From contig JAHFCE010000019.1 in the NCBI GenBank assembly GCA_023249675.1, forward strand, positions 1-58,983: a stretch of DNA of 58,983 nt, given 5' to 3'. This DNA comes from Elusimicrobiota bacterium (lineage in GTDB: Bacteria; Elusimicrobiota; Elusimicrobia; UBA1565; UBA9628). Every line of letters begins with the position of its first letter. Position 1 is the stretch's first letter. Below are positions 1 through 9,623 of this stretch, one piece after another. A program made the position numbers and the translations under genes. The notes beneath the pieces were generated by a model. It was not told the DNA's origin. It saw only the letters and a list, made by a program, of their open reading frames with translations, and did not search any database.

Positions 1-1269
1 CTGTTCGGGATATCCTTCACCGATCTGCTCGCCGCGGCGGAAAGCTCTCTTGCCACGAGAAGCCTGCTCTCCGTGCTTGCCGCCGGCGCGATCATCCCGT
101 TGCTCGCAACCCTCTTGCTCGGCCGCATCTACTGCGGCTGGATCTGCCCGATCGGCCTGCTGATGCCGCTGATCCGCCGCCTGCGCTCGGTCATCGCCTT
201 CCTCGAGCTGCCCGTGCGCGAGATCCGTTTCTCAAAGAAGAACAAGTACGCCTTGCTCGGCGCGGCCGCCGTGATCGCGCTGGTCGGCGGCCTGCCGCTC
301 CTGCACTACATCTACCCGCCCGCGATCATAAGCCGCGAGAGCCACTCCTTCGTCACCGCGCTCTTCGACCGCGCGGAATCGGGTCTCTTCAGCTTCCCAT
401 GGGACTTCTTCTCCGGCGGTATGATCTTTCTCGGCCTGGTCGCCCTCGTCGAAGTCGCCGTGGCGCCGGGATTCTGGTGCGCGACTTTGTGCCCCGGCGG
501 CGCGCTGTACAGCGCGCTCTCCCGCTTCAAGATATTGCGCGTCAAGCGGACGAAATCGGCCTGCATCGACTGCGTGATCTGCGACAAAAAATGTCCCATG
601 CAGCTCCAGCCGATGACGGATAAAACGGGCGTGGAATGCGACGCCTGCGGCGTTTGCATCGACGTCTGCCCGACGCGCGCCCTCTCTTTTCGTTTATCCC
701 GAACGGACGCCGCCCTGCTTCTGCTGTTCGCGATTTTTCTGGCGCCGCCGGCGCGCGCGCACCACATCATCGGCATACCGCACTACGCTTACGACAAGTC
801 CTACCCCCAGGCGCCCGTGCTCAGGTTGCGCGACAAGGTCGGGCCCTACGAAGTCACCCTGACCGCCTATCCGGGCAACCCCAAGCCGGGAGAACGTTCG
901 GAACTTCATGTCTATGTGACCGATCCCGCGACGAACACCCCATACGAGAAGCCGGTTTTTCTCCAGGCCTACCGCCTGAAGGTCTTCGGTTTTCAAGATA
1001 AGATCGCGGAAGAGCACGAGGGCCTCGTGGACATGGGCCTGCACAAATTCCACGTCGTCTATCCCGCCGTGGCCAACTACGAGGTGGTCCTCGTCCTGCC
1101 CGGCCTGGACGGGACCTCGACCTTGCACTTCCCGCTGGTCGTCGGCGAGCCGGGCTCGCCCTGGCGCGACCTCACATTATTCGGCGGAGCCTTCCTCAGC
1201 CTCATCGTCGTGGTACGCGCGGTGAAGATCAAGCGGGCGCGCGCCGCCGCACGGGAGCAGATCGCATGA
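1..1269 (+). CDS. NapH-like polyferredoxin membrane protein with C-terminal FixH/YtkA-like domain (5-prime truncated)
   Basis: The reading frame is open from base 1, so the start lies outside the window; the GTG at 73 is internal. The visible 422 residues contain membrane helices with two CxxxCP motifs (CGWICP near residue 45, CATLCP near 160) as in NapH/NosR/CcoG-type quinol-linked proteins. Two ferredoxin [4Fe-4S] motifs follow (CIDCVICDKKCP and CDACGVCIDVCP). Next come a hydrophobic segment and a periplasmic His-rich beta domain (HHIIGIPHYAY, then GPYEVTLTAYPGNPKPGE) resembling FixH/YtkA, and a final membrane helix. It probably passes electrons between the quinone pool and periplasmic or cytoplasmic partners. 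The stop overlaps the next start (ATGA at 1266). The physiological partner is not identifiable from the visible part. Confidence 0.8.
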   Translation: MFGISFTDLLAAAESSLATRSLLSVLAAGAIIPLLATLLLGRIYCGWICPIGLLMPLIRRLRSVIAFLELPVREIRFSKKNKYALLGAAAVIALVGGLPLLHYIYPPAIISRESHSFVTALFDRAESGLFSFPWDFFSGGMIFLGLVALVEVAVAPGFWCATLCPGGALYSALSRFKILRVKRTKSACIDCVICDKKCPMQLQPMTDKTGVECDACGVCIDVCPTRALSFRLSRTDAALLLLFAIFLAPPARAHHIIGIPHYAYDKSYPQAPVLRLRDKVGPYEVTLTAYPGNPKPGERSELHVYVTDPATNTPYEKPVFLQAYRLKVFGFQDKIAEEHEGLVDMGLHKFHVVYPAVANYEVVLVLPGLDGTSTLHFPLVVGEPGSPWRDLTLFGGAFLSLIVVVRAVKIKRARAAAREQIA

Positions 1270-3155
1270 ACCCGGTCTCCGCGCCGTCACGCCCGGCCGC
1301 GCTCGATCTCCCGAAGAAAAAAACGGGCTGGATGGGGCTTACGGCGCTGCTGCTGCCCTACGCGCTCGGCCTGCTTGTCCTGGGGCTCATCGTCCAGGAT
1401 CGCGGCCGGGCGGGATCGACGGTTTATGTGGACGCCAACGAGATGGCGCGCACCGCGACGACGGACAACGGCACCGACGGCGCCTCCGGCGCCGTCGATC
1501 CTGTCTGCGGCATGAGCGTGCGCGCGGCGAGCGCCGAAAAGGTCGTCTTCGATGGCCATCTGTTTCACTTCTGCAGCTCCTACTGCCGGACCGCATTCCT
1601 TGATAAGCCCGCCGACTACGCCAAGGCCTCCCTGACGCCGCGCTTGAGCCATACGATGCGCGGCCTGCCCACGCGGATGTACCAGTGGGCCCTCGTCTTG
1701 ATATTGATTCTCTCGTTCGGCGTCATCGAGCTTCTCGCGGGCGATGGCCGCGAGACGGGGCCGATGGCGGCGCGCTGGAATCTAACGGCATGGGCTCCGT
1801 TGCGCCGGTTGCTGGCCTCGAATCTATTCCCTCTCATTCCTCGCGTCGTCACCTCCGTCCTTTTTCTTCTTGTGATCGCCGCCGGTCTATTCGGAAATCA
1901 GAATCCGGCGATGAACATCGCCCCGCTTCTGACATGGACGGTGTGGTGGACCGGCCTCATCTTCGCGGTGCTTTATCTCGGCAAGGGCTGGTGCACGATC
2001 TGCCCGTGGGACGCGCTCGCCGGCTGGGCCGAGCGCCTCAAATTCCGGGGCCCGCGCGGCGAAAGCCTGGGCCTCAACCTGCCTTGGCCCAAAGCGCTGC
2101 GCAGCATCTGGCCCGCCGTCGGACTTTTTCTCGCCCTGACCTGGGTCGAGCTCGGCATGGGCATCACCTTGATTCCGCGCGCCACGGCCTGGGTGGCGCT
2201 CGGCATGCTCGGCATGGCGGTCGCCTCCGCCTTCCTGTTCGAGCGCAAATCCTTCTGCCGCTACGCCTGCCTCGTCGGGCGCGTCTCCGGGCTTTACGCG
2301 CTGTTCTCGAGCGTGGAGATCCGCGCGACCAAGGAGGCCTGCTTCGGCTGCGGCACGCTCGACTGCTGGAAGGGCAACGCACTCGGCGACGGTTGCCCGA
2401 CCTTTGAATATCCCCGGGCGATGAAGCTCAACACCTACTGCACGATGTGCACGGAGTGCTTCAAGACATGTCCCAGCGGAAGCATGTCCCTGAACCTGCG
2501 GCCCTGGGCCTCCGACCTCGTCGTCGAGGGCAAGCCGCGCCTGGACGAAGCCGCCCTGGCGCTGATTCTCCTGTCGATGACCGCCTTTCACGGCCTGACG
2601 ATGACGCCGACCTGGGCGGCGCTGCTCGAGGCGACGAAAGCCGCGACCGGGCTCTCCTTCATGGGGGCCTTCACGGCCATGATGGCGGCGTTCCTCGCCT
2701 TGCCGGTGCTCGTGTACGCCGCGCTGGCCTGGATCTCGGCGGCCTGGGCGCGCGTCAAGTACCGGGACATCTTCCTGCGCTTCGCCTACGCGCTGCTGCC
2801 CATCGCCCTGTTCTATCATCTTGCCCACAACGCCGAGCATTTCTTGATGGAAGGGCCGAAGGTGCTGGCTCTGATTTCGGATCCTTTCGGCTGGGGCTGG
2901 AATGTGTTCGGCACCGCGCGGTGGACCGTGCCGCCATTGGTCTCGCTCGAAGGCCTGTGGCGCATCCAGATTCTCTTCGTGCTCGTTGGCCACCTCTACG
3001 GCCTGTGGATTACGGCGCGCACCGCCCGCCGCCTCACCGCGGGACGCGGCGTCCTCGCCGTTCAGCTTCCGATGCTTTTGGCCATGGTGGCCTTCAGCTG
3101 GGGCAGCCTGTGGCTGCTCAAGCAGCCGATGGAAATGCGGATTTCGGGAATGTGA
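1266..3155 (+). CDS. YHS domain - NapH-like iron-sulfur membrane protein fusion
   Basis: 629 residues. An N-terminal membrane helix (about 22-44) is followed by a YHS domain (DPVCGM near residue 77, FCSSYC near 105), a fold usually tied to soft-metal or copper handling. Then comes a NapH-like multi-helix core with CTICPW and CRYACLVG motifs. Ferredoxin-type cysteine clusters follow (CFGCGTLDCW, CTMCTECFKTCP). The C-terminal 200 residues hold more helices with the His-containing stretch FYHLAHNAEHFLMEGP, a possible haem or quinone site. It starts on the ATGA overlap with the previous gene, and its stop shares one base with the next start. Genes of the NapH/NapG type accompany nitrate, nitrous oxide and other periplasmic reductases; which reductase is served here is unknown. 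Confidence 0.78.
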   Translation: MNPVSAPSRPAALDLPKKKTGWMGLTALLLPYALGLLVLGLIVQDRGRAGSTVYVDANEMARTATTDNGTDGASGAVDPVCGMSVRAASAEKVVFDGHLFHFCSSYCRTAFLDKPADYAKASLTPRLSHTMRGLPTRMYQWALVLILILSFGVIELLAGDGRETGPMAARWNLTAWAPLRRLLASNLFPLIPRVVTSVLFLLVIAAGLFGNQNPAMNIAPLLTWTVWWTGLIFAVLYLGKGWCTICPWDALAGWAERLKFRGPRGESLGLNLPWPKALRSIWPAVGLFLALTWVELGMGITLIPRATAWVALGMLGMAVASAFLFERKSFCRYACLVGRVSGLYALFSSVEIRATKEACFGCGTLDCWKGNALGDGCPTFEYPRAMKLNTYCTMCTECFKTCPSGSMSLNLRPWASDLVVEGKPRLDEAALALILLSMTAFHGLTMTPTWAALLEATKAATGLSFMGAFTAMMAAFLALPVLVYAALAWISAAWARVKYRDIFLRFAYALLPIALFYHLAHNAEHFLMEGPKVLALISDPFGWGWNVFGTARWTVPPLVSLEGLWRIQILFVLVGHLYGLWITARTARRLTAGRGVLAVQLPMLLAMVAFSWGSLWLLKQPMEMRISGM

Positions 3156-3775
3156 TGAGCGACAACGGCAACGCCTGCTCGCGACGGGACTTCTTCTCGG
3201 CCATGTTCAAGGAGCTGGCCGGAGCGGCGGGGACCGTGGCCACGACCTTCACCGAGAGCATGGCTCTCGTCGAGGGCGCGGGCGCGAAGACGATACCGCC
3301 CCCGGCAAAACCCTTCGTGCGCCCTCCCGGCGCTGTCGCCGAGGCCACGTTTTTAAGCCTATGCACGCGCTGCGACGACTGCGTCAAGGCCTGCCCCGAG
3401 TGGGTCGTGCGCAAGACCGGCCCGGAGTTCGGCAAGCGCCTGGAAGGCTACCCGATGCTGCTTCCCGCCACGAACCCCTGCGTGTTCTGCACGGGCCTGC
3501 CCTGCATCACGGCCTGCAAGACCGGCGCCTTGGTCCCGCCTGCGGCGGGCGTGCCCGTGCGCATCGGCCTGGCCGTCGTGGACAACGCCCGCTGCTACAT
3601 GGGCCAGAGCCAACCCTGCGACTACTGCGTTAAGGAATGCCCCGTGAAGCCGAAAGCCATCTCCGTCGCCGCCCGCGGCCTTTCCGCCGGCGTCAACGCC
3701 GACCTCTGCACCGGCTGCGGAGAATGCGCTCAGATTTGTCCCGCCAACGCGATCACCATCGAGGCCAAGCGATGA
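3155..3775 (+). CDS. NapG-like periplasmic ferredoxin, four iron-sulfur cluster motifs
   Basis: 206 residues beginning MSDNGNACSRRDFFSAMF, where the paired arginines and following hydrophobic stretch resemble a twin-arginine signal. Four cysteine groups follow: CTRCDDCVKACP, CVFCTGLPCITACK, CYMGQSQPCDYCVKECP and CTGCGECAQICP, the NapG/MauM arrangement of four [4Fe-4S] clusters. It would relay electrons from the two NapH-like proteins encoded just upstream to a periplasmic acceptor. The ATG overlaps the previous stop by one base and its own stop overlaps the actA start (ATGATTAAA at 3772), so the NapH-NapH-NapG module is translationally coupled to the alternative complex III genes. Confidence 0.82.
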   Translation: MSDNGNACSRRDFFSAMFKELAGAAGTVATTFTESMALVEGAGAKTIPPPAKPFVRPPGAVAEATFLSLCTRCDDCVKACPEWVVRKTGPEFGKRLEGYPMLLPATNPCVFCTGLPCITACKTGALVPPAAGVPVRIGLAVVDNARCYMGQSQPCDYCVKECPVKPKAISVAARGLSAGVNADLCTGCGECAQICPANAITIEAKR

Positions 3776-4842
3776 TTAAACTTCTGCTCCTGTCGGCGCT
3801 CTTCGCTCATGGCGCCGAGGCGCCCTCTCAGTTCCAAAAGGACGCCGCCCTGTTCCAAGCCAAGTGCGCCAAGTGCCACACCGTCGGCCGCGGCGACCGC
3901 GTCGGTCCCGACCTGAAGGGGGTCTCCGAGCGCCGCGACAAAACATGGATCATCGGCTTCATCACCCAGACCGAGTCCTACCTTAACACCGACACGGAGG
4001 CCACGAAGCTCCTGGCCCGATTCAACGGCGTGCGCATGGAAAATACAAACCTGAATGAGGCCCAGGCGCAGGGCGTTCTCAACTACATCAACACGGCGTC
4101 CAAAGGCCCGGTCGGTCCCGAGGAAGAGGCCGAGCCCGAAGTCGAGGATCCGGCGACCATGGTGAAAACCCCTGACGAAGGCCTCAACCTCTGGTTTCCA
4201 GGAATCGCGGCCGGGCTGATCTGTTTGGCGCTGTCCGTCGGCGTCTGGCAACTGGGTTTCCCTATTCCCGGAGCACTCCTCTTGGCTCTGGCCGGCGGCG
4301 CCGGCTACTGGAGCCTGGGCGGGCGGCGCCATCATCTTCTGCTCGGCAACCAGCAGGGCTACGCGCCCCTGCAGCCGATCGCCTATTCGCACGCGACCCA
4401 CGCGGGCAAGCTCAAGATCGACTGCCTGTACTGCCACTACGGCGCCGCGCGCAGCGACGCGGCCGGCGTGCCGCCGCTGTCCGTGTGCATGAACTGCCAC
4501 AACGCCGTGCGCCGGGTCGCGGGAGCCTCCGAGCCCTCCGCGGAGATCGCGCGTTTCGTCGCGATCTGGGAGACGCGCGCGAGCTCCGCGCCGCTGAACG
4601 TCGCCTGGACCCGCGTCCACGACCTGCCCGACTTCGTCCACTTCCCGCACCGCGTGCACGTGGCCAACAACATCCGCTGCCAGGAATGCCACGGTCCCAT
4701 TCAGGACATGGTCCGCGTCCGCCAGGCCTCCTCGCTCTCGATGGGGTGGTGCGTCAACTGCCACCGCCAGCCGAAGTCCGCCGCGCCTTCGCACTGGAAA
4801 CGAACCGTGGGGCCGCTCGATTGCGCGGCGTGCCACTGGTAA
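3772..4842 (+). CDS. actA: ActA, hexahaem cytochrome c subunit of alternative complex III with extra N-terminal cytochrome c domain
   Basis: 356 residues with a short signal peptide (MIKLLLLSALFAHGAEA). Residues about 20-110 form a class I cytochrome c domain (CAKCH, distal LLARFNGVRMEN). Two membrane helices (about 138-180) follow, then the pentahaem ActA domain with CLYCH, CMNCH, CQECH, CVNCH and CAACH. Canonical ActA has one membrane anchor and five haems; here a sixth haem domain is fused in front, and the helix pair places both haem domains in the periplasm. ActA takes electrons from the ActB/ActC part of the quinol oxidase. The downstream genes actB-F confirm the assignment. Confidence 0.9.
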   Translation: MIKLLLLSALFAHGAEAPSQFQKDAALFQAKCAKCHTVGRGDRVGPDLKGVSERRDKTWIIGFITQTESYLNTDTEATKLLARFNGVRMENTNLNEAQAQGVLNYINTASKGPVGPEEEAEPEVEDPATMVKTPDEGLNLWFPGIAAGLICLALSVGVWQLGFPIPGALLLALAGGAGYWSLGGRRHHLLLGNQQGYAPLQPIAYSHATHAGKLKIDCLYCHYGAARSDAAGVPPLSVCMNCHNAVRRVAGASEPSAEIARFVAIWETRASSAPLNVAWTRVHDLPDFVHFPHRVHVANNIRCQECHGPIQDMVRVRQASSLSMGWCVNCHRQPKSAAPSHWKRTVGPLDCAACHW

Positions 4843-4853
4843 GGATGAATCCC

Positions 4854-7763
4854 ATGAATCAGGACGAAATAAAAGAACAGCCCGGAGACGACGCGGCCGA
4901 CGGCATCAAGCGCCGCGATTTCCTGCAGTTGATGGCCGGAAGCTTCGCGGCTCTGGCCGCCGGCGGCTGCCAGTTCAAAAAACCCGCCGAGAAAATCGTG
5001 CCGGCCCTCGTCGCCCCGGAGGAGGCCGCGCCCGGCCAGGCCGTCTGGTACGCCACGACCTGCACGGCCTGCCCCGCCTCCTGCGGCGCGTTGGCCAAGG
5101 TCCGCGACGGCCGCCCGATCAAGCTCGAAGGCAACCCGGAGCACCCCGTCTCGCGCGGCGGTCTGTGCGCCCGCGGTCAGGCCTCGCTTCTCGATCTCTA
5201 CGACTCCCAGCGCTACGCCGCGCCTCGAATGGGCGGGTTCCCCACGGACTGGGACACGGCCGATCTCGAAGTCATCCGCGCCCTCGAGCGAGCGCGCGCG
5301 TCCGGCAAGGCGATCCGCCTGCTGAGCGCCACCTGGGCCAGCCCCACGGCCCGGGCCGAGGTCGCGCGCCTGCGCGCGCGCTTCCCGACTTTGCGCCAGG
5401 TCGTTTATGATGATCCCTCCTTGCTCGCGTCGCTCGAGGCGCACCGGCTCACGCACGGCCGCCGGACCCTGCCGACCTATCATCTCGAAAAAGCCAAGGC
5501 CCTCGTTTCCTTCGACGCCGATTTCCTCGGCACCTGGGGCTCTCCGGTTCAGTTCACCAAGGATTGGGCGGCACGGCGCAAGCCGGACGCCGAACTTAAC
5601 TTGATGTCCTGGCACGCCCAGTTCGAGGCCCGCCTGTCGCCGACAGGCGCCAACGCCGATCTGCGCGTGCCGCTCAAACCCTCCGAACGCTACGGCACCA
5701 TCGTGGCCCTCGGCCGCCTGATCGCGCAAAAGATAGGCTGGAGCGGGACCATGCCCGCCTCCGGCCCCACGACCGTGTCGCGCTCGCTCCTTCTTCAGAC
5801 CGCAGAGATCTTGGCGGCCGAACGCCGCCGCGCCTTGGTGCTCTGCGGCGCCGAGGACGCCGCCACGCAGGTCGCGGCCAACTGGATCAACCAGATGCTC
5901 GGCGCCTACGAGCAGATCGCCGATCTGGCGCATCCATCCCTCGTCGCCGAAGGCGAGCTCGGAGCATTCGACGCGCTTCTCGAGGAGATGCGCGACGGCA
6001 AGGTCGCCGTGCTCATCGTGCGCGGCTGCAATCCCGCGCACGATCACCCGCGCGCCGCCGAATTCCGCAAGGCGGCCGCCAGGGTCGGCCTGCTCGTCAG
6101 CCTCGCCGGACGCCCCGACGAGACCGCGAAATTGGCGCAGGTCGTCTGTCCGGAGCACCACCCGCTCGAGTCCTGGGCCGATCATGATGCGCATGCAGAC
6201 TTAATCAGCTTGTCCCAGCCGACGTTATCGCCGTTGCGCTCGACGCGCGACGCTCTCGAGACGTTGGCGCGCTGGGACGGCCGAAGGGCCACGGCTCATG
6301 AATTGATCCGCGCGCATTTCCGCTCGTCGGTCTATCCTCGTCAGAAAAAGATTTCTTCTTTTGAGTCGTTTTGGGAGAACGCCGTGCGCGCCGGCGCGGT
6401 CGTCATCGAGAACGGCGCCGTCCAAGCGTCCTTCTCTCCGTCGGCGCTGTCGACGCTGAAAGCCCCGTTGCCGTCCGTCCCGGGCTTCGAATTCGTCGCC
6501 TACCAGAGCGTGTCGCTCGGCGACGGACGCCAGGCCAACAACCCGTGGCTCCAAGAACTCCCGGATCCGATCACGAAAACGACCTGGGGCAACATGGCTT
6601 CTTTTTCACCCGCCGACGCAAAAACTCTGGGTCTGGTCGAAGGGCGCGCCGTCAAGATCAGCGACGGCGAAATGAATGTCGAACTGCCCGCCCACATCCA
6701 GCCCGGCCAGGCCCCGGGAACCATCGCCGCCGCGCTTGGCTACGGCCGCTCCGTCCTCGGCCCCATGGCCGGGAACTTTCCCACGGAAAAAATGTTTCCG
6801 ATTGACTTCGAACCCGCAAGCGGCGCCGACGTCATGCCTCTCTCGGGCGCCGCCGCCGTGGCGGTGGCGCTCCTCGGGCGCATCGAGCGTCTGGCCAAAA
6901 CTCAGCGGTACGATTACCTCGTCGACCCATTGCTGGGCGAGCGCCGCGACCATGTGCGTGAAACCGTCCTCGCGGATTACGCCCTCAACCCTCGCGCCGG
7001 CAACCCCGAGGAGGAAAAGGAGGCCAGCCTCTGGAAAGAGCACGATTACACGGGCTCCCGCTGGGGCATGGCCATCGATCTCAACTCCTGCACCGGCTGT
7101 TCGGCCTGCGTGCTCTCCTGCAACCTAGAGAACAACGTGCCGGTCGTGGGCAAGTCCGAGGTCGCCAAGAGCCGCGACATGCACTGGCTGCGCCTGGACC
7201 GCTACTACTCCGGATCGCCCGATGACCTCGAGGCCAGTCCGGATGTCGCCTTCCAGCCGATGCTGTGCCAGCATTGCGGCAACGCGCCCTGCGAGACGGT
7301 ATGCCCCGTCTTGGCCACGGTCCACTCGACCGAAGGCCTCAACATGCAGGTGTACAACCGCTGTGTCGGCACCCGCTACTGTGCCAACAATTGCCCCTAC
7401 AAGGTACGGCGCTTCAACTGGTTCGATTACGCGCACGCCGACCTGAACAATAACCTGGCGCTCAACCCCGATGTGACGGTGCGCTCGCGCGGCGTCATGG
7501 AGAAGTGCTCCTTCTGCGTCCAACGCATCTACACCGCCAAGGGCGACGCCAAGGTGGAGGGGCGCAGCCTGCGCGACGGCGACATTGCGCCCGCCTGCGC
7601 GCAAAGCTGCCCGGCGGAGGCGATCGTCTTCGGCGACCTCAACGACCCGAAGAGCAAGGTCGCCAAGCTGGCCAAAAGCGAGCGTTCCTTCCGCGTCCTG
7701 TCCGAGCTGGGAGTCCAACCCTCGGTGCACTACCTCACCAAGGTCCGCAACAAGAGAGTTTAA
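4854..7763 (+). CDS. actB: ActB, molybdopterin-oxidoreductase-like iron-sulfur subunit of alternative complex III
   Basis: 969 residues. The start at 4854 is chosen because AAGGA lies 8 bases upstream (4841-4845). A Tat-type motif (KRRDFLQL) and lipobox-like AAGGC (Cys 39) suggest Tat export and lipid anchoring. Residues about 50-700 resemble the molybdopterin oxidoreductase catalytic fold, which in characterised ACIII carries no molybdenum. From about residue 745 a four-cluster ferredoxin domain follows, with cysteine groups CTGCSACVLSC, CQHCGNAPCETVCP, CVGTRYCANNCP and CSFCVQRI/CAQSCP. These correspond to the three [4Fe-4S] plus one [3Fe-4S] clusters of ActB. Length and domain order match the family. 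It passes electrons from the quinol site on ActC to ActA. Confidence 0.93.
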   Translation: MNQDEIKEQPGDDAADGIKRRDFLQLMAGSFAALAAGGCQFKKPAEKIVPALVAPEEAAPGQAVWYATTCTACPASCGALAKVRDGRPIKLEGNPEHPVSRGGLCARGQASLLDLYDSQRYAAPRMGGFPTDWDTADLEVIRALERARASGKAIRLLSATWASPTARAEVARLRARFPTLRQVVYDDPSLLASLEAHRLTHGRRTLPTYHLEKAKALVSFDADFLGTWGSPVQFTKDWAARRKPDAELNLMSWHAQFEARLSPTGANADLRVPLKPSERYGTIVALGRLIAQKIGWSGTMPASGPTTVSRSLLLQTAEILAAERRRALVLCGAEDAATQVAANWINQMLGAYEQIADLAHPSLVAEGELGAFDALLEEMRDGKVAVLIVRGCNPAHDHPRAAEFRKAAARVGLLVSLAGRPDETAKLAQVVCPEHHPLESWADHDAHADLISLSQPTLSPLRSTRDALETLARWDGRRATAHELIRAHFRSSVYPRQKKISSFESFWENAVRAGAVVIENGAVQASFSPSALSTLKAPLPSVPGFEFVAYQSVSLGDGRQANNPWLQELPDPITKTTWGNMASFSPADAKTLGLVEGRAVKISDGEMNVELPAHIQPGQAPGTIAAALGYGRSVLGPMAGNFPTEKMFPIDFEPASGADVMPLSGAAAVAVALLGRIERLAKTQRYDYLVDPLLGERRDHVRETVLADYALNPRAGNPEEEKEASLWKEHDYTGSRWGMAIDLNSCTGCSACVLSCNLENNVPVVGKSEVAKSRDMHWLRLDRYYSGSPDDLEASPDVAFQPMLCQHCGNAPCETVCPVLATVHSTEGLNMQVYNRCVGTRYCANNCPYKVRRFNWFDYAHADLNNNLALNPDVTVRSRGVMEKCSFCVQRIYTAKGDAKVEGRSLRDGDIAPACAQSCPAEAIVFGDLNDPKSKVAKLAKSERSFRVLSELGVQPSVHYLTKVRNKRV

Positions 7764-7765
7764 CT

Positions 7766-9118
7766 ATGTCCACGAACCACGTCTGCGCCCTTCGCGAACC
7801 CCTCATCGACGGCGTCGCCGACCTCGGCCAGGTCACGCGCGACGTCTGCGACCCGCTCGACCAAGCGCCCACCGTCGCCTGGTACGGAGCCTTCGCCGCC
7901 GCGCTTTGCGCCCTGTCCTTTGGCGCGGTGATGGTGATCCATCAAGTCTGGACCGGCATCGGAGCCTGGGGCCTCAACAAGACCGTCGGCTGGTCTTGGG
8001 ACATCACGAACTTCGTGTTCTGGGTCGGCATCGGCCACGCCGGGACCTTGATCTCGGCCATTCTGTTCCTGTTCCGCCAGAAATGGCGGACCTCGATCAA
8101 CCGCTCGGCCGAGGCGATGACCATCTTCGCCGTCATGTGCGCGGGCGTCTTCCCGCTCATTCACATGGGCCGGCCGTGGCTGGCCTACTGGGTCATGCCC
8201 TATCCCAATCCCATGGGCCCGCTGTGGGTCAACTTCCGCTCCCCCCTCCTGTGGGACGTGTTCGCCATCAGCACCTACTTCACCATCTCGGCCACCTTCT
8301 GGTTCGTGGGCTTAATCCCGGACCTGGCGACCTTGCGCGACCGTCTGCCCGAAGGCTGGCGCAAAAGGCTCTTCGGCCTGGCGAGCCTCGGTTGGAGCGG
8401 CTCGCACCGGACCTGGCAGCATTACGAGATGGTCTACCTGCTGCTGGCGGGGTTGGCCACGCCGCTCGTCTTTTCGGTCCATACCATCGTCTCCTTCGAC
8501 TTCGCCACCTCGGTGATCCCCGGCTGGCACGCGACGATCTTTCCGCCCTACTTCGTCTGCGGCGCGATCTTCTCGGGATTCGCGATGGTGCTGACCTTGA
8601 TGATCATCGCCCGCAAGGTGATGAACTTCGAGGGCTACATCACTTTGCGCCACATCGACGCCATGTGCAAGGTGATCCTTCTGACCTCGATGATCGTCGG
8701 GCTGGCCTACTCGACCGAGCTGCTGACCGCCTACTACAGCTCGAATCATTATGAGCGCTTCGCCTTCATCAACCGCATCAGGGGGCCCTTCGCGGGCTTC
8801 TACTGGATGATGGTCTTCTGCAACGTCCTCGTGCCGCAGACCCTCTGGTTTGAGCGCATACGCCGCGACGTGCGCGTGCTCTTCGTCCTGTCGATCCTGA
8901 TCAATGTGGGCATGTGGCTCGAGCGCTTCGTGATCATCACGATCTCGCTGCACCGCGACTATCTGCCCTCGAGCTGGACGAGCTACTCCCCGACCTATGT
9001 CGAGATCGGGACCTTCATCGGCAGCTTCGGGCTGTTCTTCACCTGCTTCCTTCTGTTCTGCCGCGTCCTGCCGATGATCGCCATCAGCGAGGTCAAGGGA
9101 GTCCTTCATGCAGACTAA
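7766..9118 (+). CDS. actC: ActC, NrfD-like quinol-binding membrane subunit of alternative complex III
   Basis: 450 residues, strongly hydrophobic, with about ten predicted helices. The N-terminal region ([23 protein letters not shown]) followed by [16 protein letters not shown] is characteristic of NrfD/ActC-type quinol dehydrogenase subunits of ACIII. The ATG lies 2 bases after the actB stop. It overlaps actD by 11 bases. In ACIII structures this subunit holds the quinol-oxidising site next to the ActB clusters. No abnormality was seen. Confidence 0.92.
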   Translation: MSTNHVCALREPLIDGVADLGQVTRDVCDPLDQAPTVAWYGAFAAALCALSFGAVMVIHQVWTGIGAWGLNKTVGWSWDITNFVFWVGIGHAGTLISAILFLFRQKWRTSINRSAEAMTIFAVMCAGVFPLIHMGRPWLAYWVMPYPNPMGPLWVNFRSPLLWDVFAISTYFTISATFWFVGLIPDLATLRDRLPEGWRKRLFGLASLGWSGSHRTWQHYEMVYLLLAGLATPLVFSVHTIVSFDFATSVIPGWHATIFPPYFVCGAIFSGFAMVLTLMIIARKVMNFEGYITLRHIDAMCKVILLTSMIVGLAYSTELLTAYYSSNHYERFAFINRIRGPFAGFYWMMVFCNVLVPQTLWFERIRRDVRVLFVLSILINVGMWLERFVIITISLHRDYLPSSWTSYSPTYVEIGTFIGSFGLFFTCFLLFCRVLPMIAISEVKGVLHAD

Positions 9119-9623
9119 GACTTTCGTCGGCGTCTTCGATTCGGGTCGCGCGGTGCTCGCGGCCGCCCGCGCGGCGCGCGGGAAGGGACTGATCATCCGC
9201 GACGCCTACACCCCGTTTCCCGTGCATGGCATGGACGAGGCCCTCGGCCTGCCGCCGTCGTGGCTGAGCCGCGCCTGCTTCGCCCTGGGTGCTGCAGGCT
9301 TGACCGCCGCGCTCTCCTTCCAGTACTGGGTCTCGCTCTTCAACTGGCCGATGAACATCGGCGGCAAGCCCTTCGACGCCTCTCCCGCCTTGATCCCGAT
9401 CGCCTTCGAAATCACGGTGCTCGTCGCCGGCGTCGGCACGGTCCTGACCTTGCTCGCCTTCCGCGGCCTCCTTCCCGGCAAGCCGGCGGCGTTCTCGGGG
9501 CTTGGCGCCACCGACGACAAGTTCCTGCTCGTCCTCGAAGGCCGTCCCGAGGCCGAGCTCCAGGCCTTCTACCGGGAGCAGGGCGCTCTCCGCGTCGAAG
9601 AGCTCGCAGGAGGCGCGCGATGA
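9108..9623 (+). CDS. actD: ActD, DUF3341-type membrane subunit of alternative complex III
   Basis: 171 residues. It begins [13 protein letters not shown] and contains the PFPVHGMDEALGLPPSWL segment typical of ActD. Two helices (about 55-77 and 98-122) flank the SLFNWPMNIGGKPFDASPALIPIAFE loop, which is conserved in the family. The C-terminal DDKFLLVLEG...LRVEELAG tail is also typical. It is a structural subunit without cofactors. It overlaps actC at its start and actE at its end (ATGA at 9620), so translation is coupled. Confidence 0.92.
   Translation: MQTKTFVGVFDSGRAVLAAARAARGKGLIIRDAYTPFPVHGMDEALGLPPSWLSRACFALGAAGLTAALSFQYWVSLFNWPMNIGGKPFDASPALIPIAFEITVLVAGVGTVLTLLAFRGLLPGKPAAFSGLGATDDKFLLVLEGRPEAELQAFYREQGALRVEELAGGAR

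Noticed and set aside
1-3775. Direct assignment of the first three genes to a nos (nitrous oxide reductase) cluster
   Set aside because: NapG/NapH-like proteins serve several reductases and no NosZ, NosD, NosF, NosY or NosL is in the window.
4701-6194. Long minus-strand open frame opposite actB
   Set aside because: actB domains on the plus strand are unambiguous; the antisense frame has shadow composition only.
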